DNA of 7,632 nucleotides, taken from assembly GCA_031253705.1 (NCBI GenBank), contig JAIRVW010000100.1:1-7632 (forward strand), read 5' to 3'. Made by a program: the position numbers and the translations under genes. This DNA comes from Brucellaceae bacterium (GTDB taxonomy: Bacteria > Pseudomonadota > Alphaproteobacteria > Rhizobiales > Rhizobiaceae). The notes under the pieces were generated by a model, which was not told where the DNA came from, searched no databases, and was given only the letters and a program-made list of their open reading frames with translations. Of this stretch, positions 1-5,060 are shown piece by piece; position 1 is the first letter of the stretch; every line of letters starts with the position of its first letter.

Positions 1-237
1 CGGTTTTACGTGATTTTCACGTCACGTTTCAGACATAATAAGGCCGGTATTTTTCCATGGTACGGCATTTCTGCTGCCGTAATTCGGCGTCATGTTTTAC
101 CTCGTTAAGCAATCTTCTTTCTCTGAAACACAATGGGAAGGAAGAGGGGGCTTAGGGCATACAGCCGTGCTCATGACGGTCAGAACCGCAAAGCGTGGCT
201 GTTAAAACAGTTTTATAAATTTATAAGGACAACCTGT
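1..237 (+). promoter_or_regulatory. omp25 upstream region and probable 5' leader
   Basis: No credible gene lies here. The stretch holds four dyad structures. An inverted repeat ACGTGA-TTT-TCACGT at 8-22 is a candidate protein-binding site. A 7-bp hairpin lies at 61-67/75-81 (TACGGCA/TGCCGTA). A pyrimidine tract at 113-123 can pair with a purine tract at 135-145, with two G-U pairs. Two short AT-rich palindromes lie at 204-214 and 215-224, just before the ribosome site. A CATAAT at 34-39 could be a -10 box but has no good -35 partner, so I do not call a promoter. If transcription starts near there, the leader would be about 190 bases, long enough for control by RNA structure or a small RNA; this is inference. 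Confidence 0.45.
225..229 (+). promoter_or_regulatory. Shine-Dalgarno site setting the omp25 start
   Basis: AAGGA lies eight bases before the ATG at 238. The same AAGGAC spelling precedes the secreted-protein gene on the minus strand (start 2854). This site, plus the signal peptide that begins exactly at 238, rules out the longer in-frame start at 133, which would put 35 basic, non-signal residues in front. Confidence 0.8.
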
Positions 238-888
238 ATGCGTATTATCAAATCTATGGCACTTGCATCTGTTGCATTGCTGCCGCTGTCGGCGACAGCT
301 TTTGCCGCGGATGCGATTCAACCGCAGACATATGAACCTGCACCGGTTGTTGATGTTGCTCCTCAGAGCAGCTGGGCAGGCGGCTACACAGGTCTTTATC
401 TGGGCTACGGCATCAATAAATTCAAAACCGACAATTACGTCGGTGACCTGAAAGACAATAATGCCAAATTCGGCGGTTATGCCGGCTGGAACTTCCAGAA
501 TGACAATATCGTCTACGGTCTGGAAGGTGATGCCGGTTACAACTGGGCGAAAAAAGAAGAGCTCGGTCTGACTGCAAAAAGCGGCTTTGACGGTTCGCTG
601 CGTGCCCGTCTCGGTGTCGATATGGGACCGGTTATGCCTTATGTGACTGCCGGTGTGGCCGGTACACAGGTCAAGTTCTCCGATGCAACCTCCTCGCAGG
701 ATAAGTTCCGTGTAGGCTGGACTGCCGGTGCCGGTGCTGAAACATTCCTGACCCAGAACATCACTGCCCGTCTTGAATACCGTTACTCCGATTTCGGTAA
801 GAAGGACTTCCAGCTGGATAGCGGTACCGTCAATGACGGTGGTCTGCAGACCCACGATATCCGTCTGGGTGTCGGCTACAAGTTCTAA
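238..888 (+). CDS. omp25: Omp25-type outer-membrane beta-barrel protein
   Basis: This is a 216-residue outer-membrane protein of the Omp25/Omp31 (Brucella) family, an eight-stranded-barrel type related to OmpA-like porin-fold proteins. Residues 1-23 form a signal peptide (basic MRIIK start, hydrophobic core, cleavage after AFA), leaving about 193 mature residues; Brucella Omp25 is 213 residues. Recognisable family stretches are [14 protein letters not shown] (45-58), AGWNF (82-86), [10 protein letters not shown] (92-101), GSLRARLG (119-126), PYVTAGVAG (134-142) and [10 protein letters not shown] (157-166). The chain ends GVGYKF, with the terminal phenylalanine expected of a protein recognised by the BAM assembly machinery. 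In Brucella, Omp25 is an abundant surface protein tied to envelope stability and virulence and controlled by BvrR/BvrS; whether that control holds here cannot be seen. It is transcribed alone and closed by the terminator at 903-936. Other Omp25/Omp31 paralogues are possible, but the N-terminus fits Omp25 best. Confidence 0.93.
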   Translation: MRIIKSMALASVALLPLSATAFAADAIQPQTYEPAPVVDVAPQSSWAGGYTGLYLGYGINKFKTDNYVGDLKDNNAKFGGYAGWNFQNDNIVYGLEGDAGYNWAKKEELGLTAKSGFDGSLRARLGVDMGPVMPYVTAGVAGTQVKFSDATSSQDKFRVGWTAGAGAETFLTQNITARLEYRYSDFGKKDFQLDSGTVNDGGLQTHDIRLGVGYKF

Positions 889-902
889 AATAAAGACGAA
901 TA

Positions 903-936
903 AAAAAAGCCGGAGCAGCAATGCTCCGGCTTTTTT
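903..936. terminator. bidirectional intrinsic terminator between omp25 and the GST gene
   Basis: A perfect 10-bp GC-rich stem, AGCCGGAGCA (908-917) and TGCTCCGGCT (922-931), encloses a GCAA loop. It is flanked by A residues on the left and T residues on the right that extend pairing to 15 bp (903-917 with 922-936). The T run follows the stem on both strands, so it can end both the omp25 transcript and the convergent operon whose last stop codon is at 940-942. Confidence 0.92.
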
Positions 937-939
937 GTT

Positions 940-1542
940 TCAGGATGCTTTCGGCAATTGTGCCGCCAGTTCCGGATGAACTTCGGCAAAGCGCTTGACC
1001 CAGCGTTTCAGTTTCGGACGGCCGCGTTCCCAGCCATTGCCAAAGCGTAAAGTAAGATAACCAAGCGTTGCGGCAATAGCGATGTGGCCGCCATGGATTT
1101 TGGTGCCGATGCGCGGTGCTGTTTCATTGAGCAGATCCAGCGTGCGTTCCGCTTTCTTCCAGTGCCAGTCGAGAACTGGCTGATGCACAATCTCTTCAGG
1201 ACGCTTAATACGCTCATAGACATGGGCAACCAGTACATCGGCAAGGCCGTCAGCAATGGCTTCAAACTTTTCGGCATCCAGACGCTTTTCAGCATTGCGC
1301 GGAAACAGCTTGTTGCCGGAAATCCGGTTGAGATATTGCGTGATGACACGGCTGTCGAAAACCGCTTTGCCTTCCGGTGTAACCAGCGTCGGAATTTTAC
1401 CCAGCGGATTTGCGGCAATCAGTTCTGCCGGTTCGTCACTGGTAACGACGATATGTTTCTCCAGTTCAATACCGGCATAATGTGCCGCAAGGCGCACTTT
1501 GGCACTGAAAGGTGAGGCCGGAGACGTATAAAGCTTATGCAT
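940..1542 (-). CDS. glutathione S-transferase family protein
   Basis: This 200-residue protein has the two-domain glutathione S-transferase layout. The N-terminal thioredoxin-like domain (about 1-78) begins MHKLYTSPASPFSAKVR, with the substrate-facing Ser/Pro region near 7-13. It contains NPLGKIPTLV (45-54), in which Pro51 is the expected cis-proline that contacts the glutathione backbone, and FDSRVITQYL (62-71), in which Asp63-Ser64 is the usual gamma-glutamyl-binding pair. The helical C-terminal domain (about 88-195) contains the HIAIAATLGYLTLRF segment (153-167), the capping-box region of bacterial GSTs. Such enzymes conjugate, reduce or isomerise substrates with glutathione in the cytoplasm; the substrate here is unknown. 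It begins 23 bases after the ribonuclease stop and is probably the last gene of that operon. The ribosome site is weak (GGG about 11 bases upstream). The family call is firm, the subclass is not. Confidence 0.9.
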   Translation of the reverse strand: MHKLYTSPASPFSAKVRLAAHYAGIELEKHIVVTSDEPAELIAANPLGKIPTLVTPEGKAVFDSRVITQYLNRISGNKLFPRNAEKRLDAEKFEAIADGLADVLVAHVYERIKRPEEIVHQPVLDWHWKKAERTLDLLNETAPRIGTKIHGGHIAIAATLGYLTLRFGNGWERGRPKLKRWVKRFAEVHPELAAQLPKAS

Positions 1543-1565
1543 TGTGTGGAACCCGATGAAAGAGA

Positions 1566-2408
1566 TCAGCGATTAGGAAGCAGCGTAACGGAACGGCTGC
1601 GGCAGGAATTGCGGTCGACTTCACCGCATGAACGGAATTTCAGGCCTTTATCCATGCAAATGCGCACTTCCTGCAAACGTCCGCGTGAGCAGGTTACTGC
1701 AATACCATTGGCTGGCAAGCCCGGATTGGCGGCAATAAAGGCTTTTTCAATCAGTTGCGGATCGGCACTGCGCGGACTGGCAATCGTGCGCAGGGCTGGC
1801 GGCACTGTCACAGCCTGATAAGCATTGCGCAATGTGGAGAAATAATCGCGCTGGCTGATACCGGCGCAGGTGCCGTGCTTGCGCCATTCATGCCGCATCA
1901 GACCGGCAGAAGGCATAATATCAGACAAAGACGAGACCAGATCGCGCGGCACCAGATCATTGGCCTGCTGATGTGCGCAACTCTCAGGAAAGCCCTGATC
2001 ATGCTGCGGCCATAAGCCGTGCACGATAAAGCCATAGCTTCTGCCGGTGCCGCATTGCTGGCGGGCATTCGGGCGGTTGCCATTTTCGGCGCAATAGCTC
2101 GGCGACCAGCTCAGTGACAGAACGTAGAAATCAAAATTCGCACTACCGGACACATCCGGTGCCGTTTGCGGCTTAACCGGTGTACGCTGAGGGATCTTAT
2201 TCTCCGGCCGTAAAGCCGGTCTGTCCTGATTATTCTGTGGGGTCAGTTTGCGCAGATCATTGCCCATGCTTTGCAACAGCTTGTCGCCCAGCGATTGCGC
2301 GGAAGCCGGAACCATAAAAGCGAGAGCAGAAGCCAGTAAGGCCACAGAAAAACAGCCCGTCTTGCAACGTGCAAACGGGCTGTGTTTTTTCAGTGTGATG
2401 AATGACAT
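1566..2408 (-). CDS. secreted T2-family ribonuclease
   Basis: This 280-residue exported endoribonuclease belongs to the RNase T2/RNase I family, which cuts single-stranded RNA through 2',3'-cyclic phosphates. Both catalytic motifs are intact: CAS1, FIVHGLWPQHD (127-137, catalytic His130), and CAS2, RHEWRKHGTC (172-181, with His173, Glu174, Lys177 and His178). Residues 1-38 read as a signal peptide with a long basic n-region, a hydrophobic core (SVALLASALAFMV) and an ASA cleavage site, so it should act in the periplasm or outside. Residues about 40-90 are a Pro/Gln/Asn/Lys-rich linker of low complexity before the catalytic domain. Eight cysteines (106, 119, 144, 181, 240, 251, 261, 269) allow four disulfides. 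The ATG follows the upstream gene's stop by 8 bases without a clear ribosome site, which suggests translational coupling. A terminator-like hairpin spans codons 9-19. E. coli RNase I is a relative of similar size (about 268 residues). Confidence 0.92.
   Translation of the reverse strand: MSFITLKKHSPFARCKTGCFSVALLASALAFMVPASAQSLGDKLLQSMGNDLRKLTPQNNQDRPALRPENKIPQRTPVKPQTAPDVSGSANFDFYVLSLSWSPSYCAENGNRPNARQQCGTGRSYGFIVHGLWPQHDQGFPESCAHQQANDLVPRDLVSSLSDIMPSAGLMRHEWRKHGTCAGISQRDYFSTLRNAYQAVTVPPALRTIASPRSADPQLIEKAFIAANPGLPANGIAVTCSRGRLQEVRICMDKGLKFRSCGEVDRNSCRSRSVTLLPNR
2352..2383 (-). terminator. terminator-like hairpin inside the ribonuclease 5' coding region
   Basis: On the minus strand ACAGCCCGT (2383-2375) pairs perfectly with ACGGGCTGT (2360-2352). 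Inside it TTGCA (2374-2370) pairs with TGCAA (2366-2362), giving 14 bp with one bulged base (2361). The stem is followed directly by a T tract in the minus direction. This is the shape of a factor-independent terminator, but it lies in codons 9-19 of the ribonuclease gene, after its start. It could attenuate transcription from the upstream gene or be masked when ribosomes translate through it. Function is inferred from shape only. Confidence 0.5.
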
Positions 2409-2416
2409 GCTGCTAA

Positions 2417-2854
2417 TCAGCGGAGCACGCGGCAGCGGCCGTCATAGACGAACCACTTGTCAAAACCGTCAACGCAGGATTCGACATTGCGCCCCATGGA
2501 AGCAAAGCCCTGACGCTGTTCAACCATGTACCAGATATTGCGGTTTTCGCCATTGGAGAGCACAGCAGTGGCGCGGCAGTAATGGCGCTCAATGCCCGAC
2601 GGATAGGTCTTCGGGTCAAAGCGGGTGGTGCTGACATGGCTGACGGCATTGATACGGACAGCAGGCATTGCCGGTACGCCGCGCACAAGACGGTCAAACT
2701 GGGCAACAGCGCTGTTGATGACGCTCTGTTCCTGACAGACAGGGGCTACTGCCGCAGGAGCGGCTGCAAAATAATCTGCGGCCTGTGCCTGAGAAAAAGA
2801 ACCTGCTGACAGACCTGCAAACAGCGCGAGAGCAAAAGCGGAGCGAAATGACAT
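2417..2854 (-). CDS. conserved secreted four-cysteine protein of unknown function
   Basis: I do not recognise a named domain. The 145-residue product has a clear signal peptide (MSFRS start, hydrophobic ALALFAGLSAG, cleavage after AQA at 25), so the mature protein of about 120 residues is periplasmic or secreted. It has exactly four mature cysteines (40, 93, 127, 141), enough for two disulfides. The C-terminal half carries the most family-like blocks: ERHYCRATAVLSNG (89-102), NIWYMVEQRQGFASMG (106-121), ESCVDGFDKWFVYDGRCRVL (125-144). From memory, rhizobial genomes encode short exported proteins with this same pattern (YC...LSDG...VWY.IE..QGFAG.G...E.CV.GFD.W.VY...CR). The start at 2854 has an AAGGA ribosome site (2866-2862) 7 bases upstream. 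It heads a probable operon with the T2 ribonuclease (8-base gap) and the GST-like gene. A link to the ribonuclease is suggested only by position. Confidence 0.82.
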   Translation of the reverse strand: MSFRSAFALALFAGLSAGSFSQAQAADYFAAAPAAVAPVCQEQSVINSAVAQFDRLVRGVPAMPAVRINAVSHVSTTRFDPKTYPSGIERHYCRATAVLSNGENRNIWYMVEQRQGFASMGRNVESCVDGFDKWFVYDGRCRVLR

Positions 2855-2893
2855 GAATCTGTCCTTATTAAAAAACTCTTAATAGCAGTTTTT

Positions 2894-2923
2894 GCCATAT
2901 TCCTGTGGCGGGTCAAGTATCAA
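2894..2923 (-). promoter_or_regulatory. candidate promoter of the secreted protein-ribonuclease-GST operon
   Basis: Reading the minus strand, TTGATA (2923-2918) and TATGGC (2899-2894) are spaced by 18 bases, about 40 bases ahead of the ATG at 2854. The -35 box differs from TTGACA by one base, while the -10 box is poor. The 116-base gap after rlmJ makes a promoter here reasonable, but the match is weak. Confidence 0.28.
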
Positions 2924-2955
2924 CCGTGCACAAGAGAGTGATCTTGCATTGAACT

Positions 2956-2970
2956 GTGCTGAAACAGCAC
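2956..2970. repeat. short hairpin directly after rlmJ
   Basis: GTGCTG (2956-2961) and CAGCAC (2965-2970) form a 6-bp stem with an AAA loop, touching the rlmJ stop codon at 2971-2973. In the direction of rlmJ no T tract follows it, so it is at best a weak terminator or a 3'-end stabilising stem. Confidence 0.4.
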
Positions 2971-3855
2971 TTATTTTTCTGCGCGTTCTTCGCCGCTGAT
3001 CCATTCAATCTTATAGCTGCCCTGATTATTCTCGCCGAACAGAGCAGCGAGCCACGGCGAAATTTTTGCCATTTCCTCCTGCAGCAGATAAGGCGGATTG
3101 ATCACGATCATGCCGGTACCGTCAAAGCGCGGCTCCTGTGAAGGCGCGCGAACTGCCAGTTCCAGGCGCAGGATTTTCGGCAGGCCGGTTTCTTTCAGAT
3201 TTGCGATGAAGCGGTTGACCTCGCGGCGGTCTTTCACCGGATACCACAAAGCATAAGTGCCGGTCGCAAAGCGCCGGTGCGCTTTCACCAGTCCTTCAAC
3301 GAGACGGTCAAATTCTCCGGCGATTTCAAAAGGCGGATCAACCAGCACAAGGCCGCGTTTTTCTTTTGGCGGCAGATGTGCGCCCAATGCCAGCCAGCCG
3401 TTGAGTTCTGTCACGCGGGTCTGGTAGTCACCTTCAAACAGTGCGGCCAGCGTTTTGAAATCCTGCGGATGCAGTTCCAGTGCAGACAGGCGATCCTGCG
3501 CACGCATCAGCCGACGGGCCAACAAAGGGGAGCCCGGATAATAGCGCAGGCTGTTGCCTTTAACCGTGCTGTTTTCCTGTTCGATAACATCGAGATAAGG
3601 AGTAATCAGCTCCAGAACCGGTGCCGGAATGGTATTATCCGCTTTCGCATCCAGAACCTGTTCAATCCCGCTGCGCCATTCCAGCGTTTTACCGGCTTCC
3701 ACACCGCTCAGATCATAGCGGCCGATGCCGGCATGAGTGTCGATCACGCGCAAAGCAGCTTCCTTGCGCTGCATATAAAGCAGCACGCGGGTCAGAACGA
3801 TATGTTTGAACACATCGGCAAAGTTTCCGGCATGATAGGCGTGACGATAATTCAT
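2971..3855 (-). CDS. rlmJ: 23S rRNA (adenine2030-N6)-methyltransferase RlmJ
   Basis: This 294-residue protein matches E. coli RlmJ (280 residues) along its length. RlmJ uses S-adenosylmethionine to methylate N6 of A2030 in 23S rRNA. Visible signatures are the N-terminal NYRHAYHAGNFADVFKH (2-18), the SAM-site motif IDTHAGIGRYDL (38-49), LRYYPGSPLLARRLMR (103-118), ELHPQDF (127-133), the catalytic motif IV DPPFE (173-177, with Asp173 and the DPPF core of N6-adenine methyltransferases), FATGTYALWYPV (196-207) and GMIVINPPYLL (248-258). Nothing is missing or truncated. The ATG at 3855 begins the conserved N-terminus, although its ribosome site is weak (a GAG about 10 bases upstream). It is divergent from the EamA transporter and separated from the next minus-strand gene by 116 bases, so it is probably transcribed alone as a housekeeping gene. 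Confidence 0.95.
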   Translation of the reverse strand: MNYRHAYHAGNFADVFKHIVLTRVLLYMQRKEAALRVIDTHAGIGRYDLSGVEAGKTLEWRSGIEQVLDAKADNTIPAPVLELITPYLDVIEQENSTVKGNSLRYYPGSPLLARRLMRAQDRLSALELHPQDFKTLAALFEGDYQTRVTELNGWLALGAHLPPKEKRGLVLVDPPFEIAGEFDRLVEGLVKAHRRFATGTYALWYPVKDRREVNRFIANLKETGLPKILRLELAVRAPSQEPRFDGTGMIVINPPYLLQEEMAKISPWLAALFGENNQGSYKIEWISGEERAEK

Positions 3856-4119
3856 TATTCAGGATCTCAAGAAAAGCGGACGAACTAACAGAGTGCAGAA
3901 GGGTATTCTGCCGTTGGTATAGCCCTATACCGGTTCACGGATGATTATGCCATAACCAGCATGCCGGATGTGCAGTGAAATTGATTCTGCCTTATAAACC
4001 GGTTTTGTAACAGCGCAGTGACATCCGGCAGTTTCAGGACAAGACGATATCAGTGTTCAGTTGAACCTGTATTCTTAAAAAATACCGGATGATCTGCCGA
4101 ATAAAAAGAAAATGGCGCT
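3856..4119. promoter_or_regulatory. divergent intergenic region with several inverted repeats
   Basis: These 264 bases hold no gene and must carry the promoters of both rlmJ (leftward) and the transporter (rightward). I see the palindrome GGTATAG-CC-CTATACC at 3916-3931, TTATG-C-CATAA at 3945-3955, AAACCGGTTT at 3996-4005, GTTCA-GT-TGAAC at 4055-4066, and a 10-base inverted pair TGCCGGATGT/ACATCCGGCA at 3962-3971 and 4021-4030. No -35/-10 pair is good enough to call. Confidence 0.5.
3916..3931. promoter_or_regulatory. 16-bp palindrome, candidate operator
   Basis: GGTATAG (3916-3922) and CTATACC (3925-3931) are perfect reverse complements around a CC centre. The size and symmetry fit a dimeric repressor or activator site. 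It lies 60 bases before rlmJ and about 190 before the transporter. The regulator is unknown. Confidence 0.35.
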
Positions 4120-4971
4120 ATGTCAGGCTTTGTCGTTCTGGTTGTTCTTTTCGGTGCTTTGCTGCATGCAAGCTGGAATGTCATTGTCAAATCCGGCAGC
4201 GATAAATATCTCGGCGCAGTTATGGTGAGCGGTGCGTCAGGTTTGCTGGTGCTGTTGTTTATTCCCTTTGTTCCGCTGCCTTTGTCTGCCAGCTGGCCTT
4301 ATATTCTTACCTCAACGGTGTTTCAGGTCATTTATATGTTTCTCGTCGCTGCGGCCTATAGCAACGGCGATATGAGTCTTGCCTATCCGCTGATGCGCGG
4401 TACACCGCCTTTGCTGGTGGCCATGGTGTCGGGGCCGCTGATCGGCGAGGTTCTGGGCGGCATGCAATGGCTCGCTGTCGGGCTGATTTCCGGCGGTGTG
4501 CTGGTGATGGCGCTGGGGCGGTCACGCGTTATAGTCTCCGGTCAGAATACATCGCGCACAGTGCTGATCGCGCTGGTCAATGCCTTATTCATTGCCGGTT
4601 ATACGCTGGTGGACGGCGTTGGCGTGCGGATATCCGGCAATACGGTTTCCTATGTGCTGTGGGCATTTTTGTGTAATGCGATACCGGTGGTCATCTGGGG
4701 TATCTGGAAATATCGCGGGCAGCTGATCACGCAAATCCGGCAGCGCGGGCATCTGGCAATGATCGGCGGTGCAGGCACGCTCGGCTCTTACGGGCTGGCG
4801 CTCTGGGCGATGACGATGGCACCTGTGGCAATGGTTGCCGCGCTGCGTGAAACCTCGATCCTGTTCGGCGTGATCCTGTCGCTGATCCTGCTGCATGAGC
4901 AGATCAGCCTGAAACGCCTGTGCGGTGCGGTTTTGATTGTCGGCGGTACAATTCTGATGCGTTTGGCCTGA
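4120..4971 (+). CDS. EamA/DMT-family transporter
   Basis: This 283-residue, strongly hydrophobic protein has the ten-helix, internally duplicated plan of the drug/metabolite transporter superfamily (two EamA repeats, about 1-132 and 147-282). Helix starts are visible near residues 3, 31, 61, 93, 115, 147, 176, 213, 233 and 267. Motifs include HASWN (16-20) in helix 1, AYPLMRGTPPLLVAM (88-102) at the end of the first repeat and ALRETSILFGVILS (241-254) in the matching place of the second, followed by HEQ (259-261) before the last helix. The HASWN start and length recall the DMT subgroup once labelled as phosphonate-utilisation associated, but no phosphonate gene is nearby. It sits in the inner membrane; substrate and direction are unknown. 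The ATG at 4120 has no good ribosome site, and an out-of-frame ATG at 4112 lies just before it. The next gene follows after 89 bases. Confidence 0.88.
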   Translation: MSGFVVLVVLFGALLHASWNVIVKSGSDKYLGAVMVSGASGLLVLLFIPFVPLPLSASWPYILTSTVFQVIYMFLVAAAYSNGDMSLAYPLMRGTPPLLVAMVSGPLIGEVLGGMQWLAVGLISGGVLVMALGRSRVIVSGQNTSRTVLIALVNALFIAGYTLVDGVGVRISGNTVSYVLWAFLCNAIPVVIWGIWKYRGQLITQIRQRGHLAMIGGAGTLGSYGLALWAMTMAPVAMVAALRETSILFGVILSLILLHEQISLKRLCGAVLIVGGTILMRLA

Positions 4972-4978
4972 AACCCGA

Positions 4979-5006
4979 TTGTAACTGTGCGGAATTGGCT
5001 TATATC
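4979..5006 (+). promoter_or_regulatory. candidate promoter of the molybdopterin oxidoreductase gene
   Basis: TTGTAA (4979-4984) and TATATC (5001-5006) are separated by 16 bases, each matching four of six consensus positions, about 55 bases before the ATG at 5061. It is followed by a GC-centred palindrome (5012-5021). The match is modest, and read-through from the transporter gene is also possible because no terminator is seen between them. Confidence 0.3.
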
Positions 5007-5009
5007 GTC

Positions 5010-5024
5010 GCAAAACGTTTTTGC
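5010..5024. promoter_or_regulatory. AAAACGTTTT palindrome, possible LacI-type operator
   Basis: AAAACGTTTT (5012-5021) is a perfect 10-bp palindrome centred on CG, flanked by GC on both sides with one extra T on the right. LacI/PurR-family regulators bind sites with a central CG of this kind. It lies just downstream of the candidate promoter of the oxidoreductase gene, where a bound repressor could block transcription. This is inference from shape. Confidence 0.25.
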
Positions 5025-5048
5025 TATTCTGTTGCAATATGACTTTTC

Positions 5049-5052
5049 AGGA
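5049..5052 (+). promoter_or_regulatory. Shine-Dalgarno site choosing ATG 5061 over TTG 5055
   Basis: AGGA ends eight bases before the ATG at 5061, which is normal spacing. The in-frame TTG at 5055 is only two bases from it and cannot use it. The oxidoreductase therefore starts MTQRAT. Confidence 0.75.
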
Positions 5053-5060
5053 ATTTGCCT

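Noticed and set aside
92..205. 37-codon open frame (ATG at 92) in the omp25 leader, a possible upstream ORF
   Set aside because: There is no ribosome site before the ATG, the peptide has no recognisable feature and it ends 32 bases before omp25, so coupling is not evident.
133..237. 35-codon N-terminal extension of omp25
   Set aside because: The extension is basic and would bury the signal peptide; the ribosome site and the Brucella-like N-terminus both support 238.
202..921. 239-codon open frame on the minus strand opposite omp25
   Set aside because: It is antisense to a well-recognised outer-membrane protein gene, has an odd Thr/Arg/Cys-rich composition with no domain, and overlaps the terminator. 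It reflects codon bias of omp25.
2956..2980. Hairpin plus TTATTTTT read as a plus-strand terminator
   Set aside because: No plus-strand gene lies upstream to be terminated, and the T-rich stretch is the end of the rlmJ coding sequence on the other strand.
3277..3888. 203-codon open frame on the plus strand opposite rlmJ
   Set aside because: The composition is rich in Gln, His and Cys with no recognisable motif, and rlmJ is matched over its full length on the other strand.
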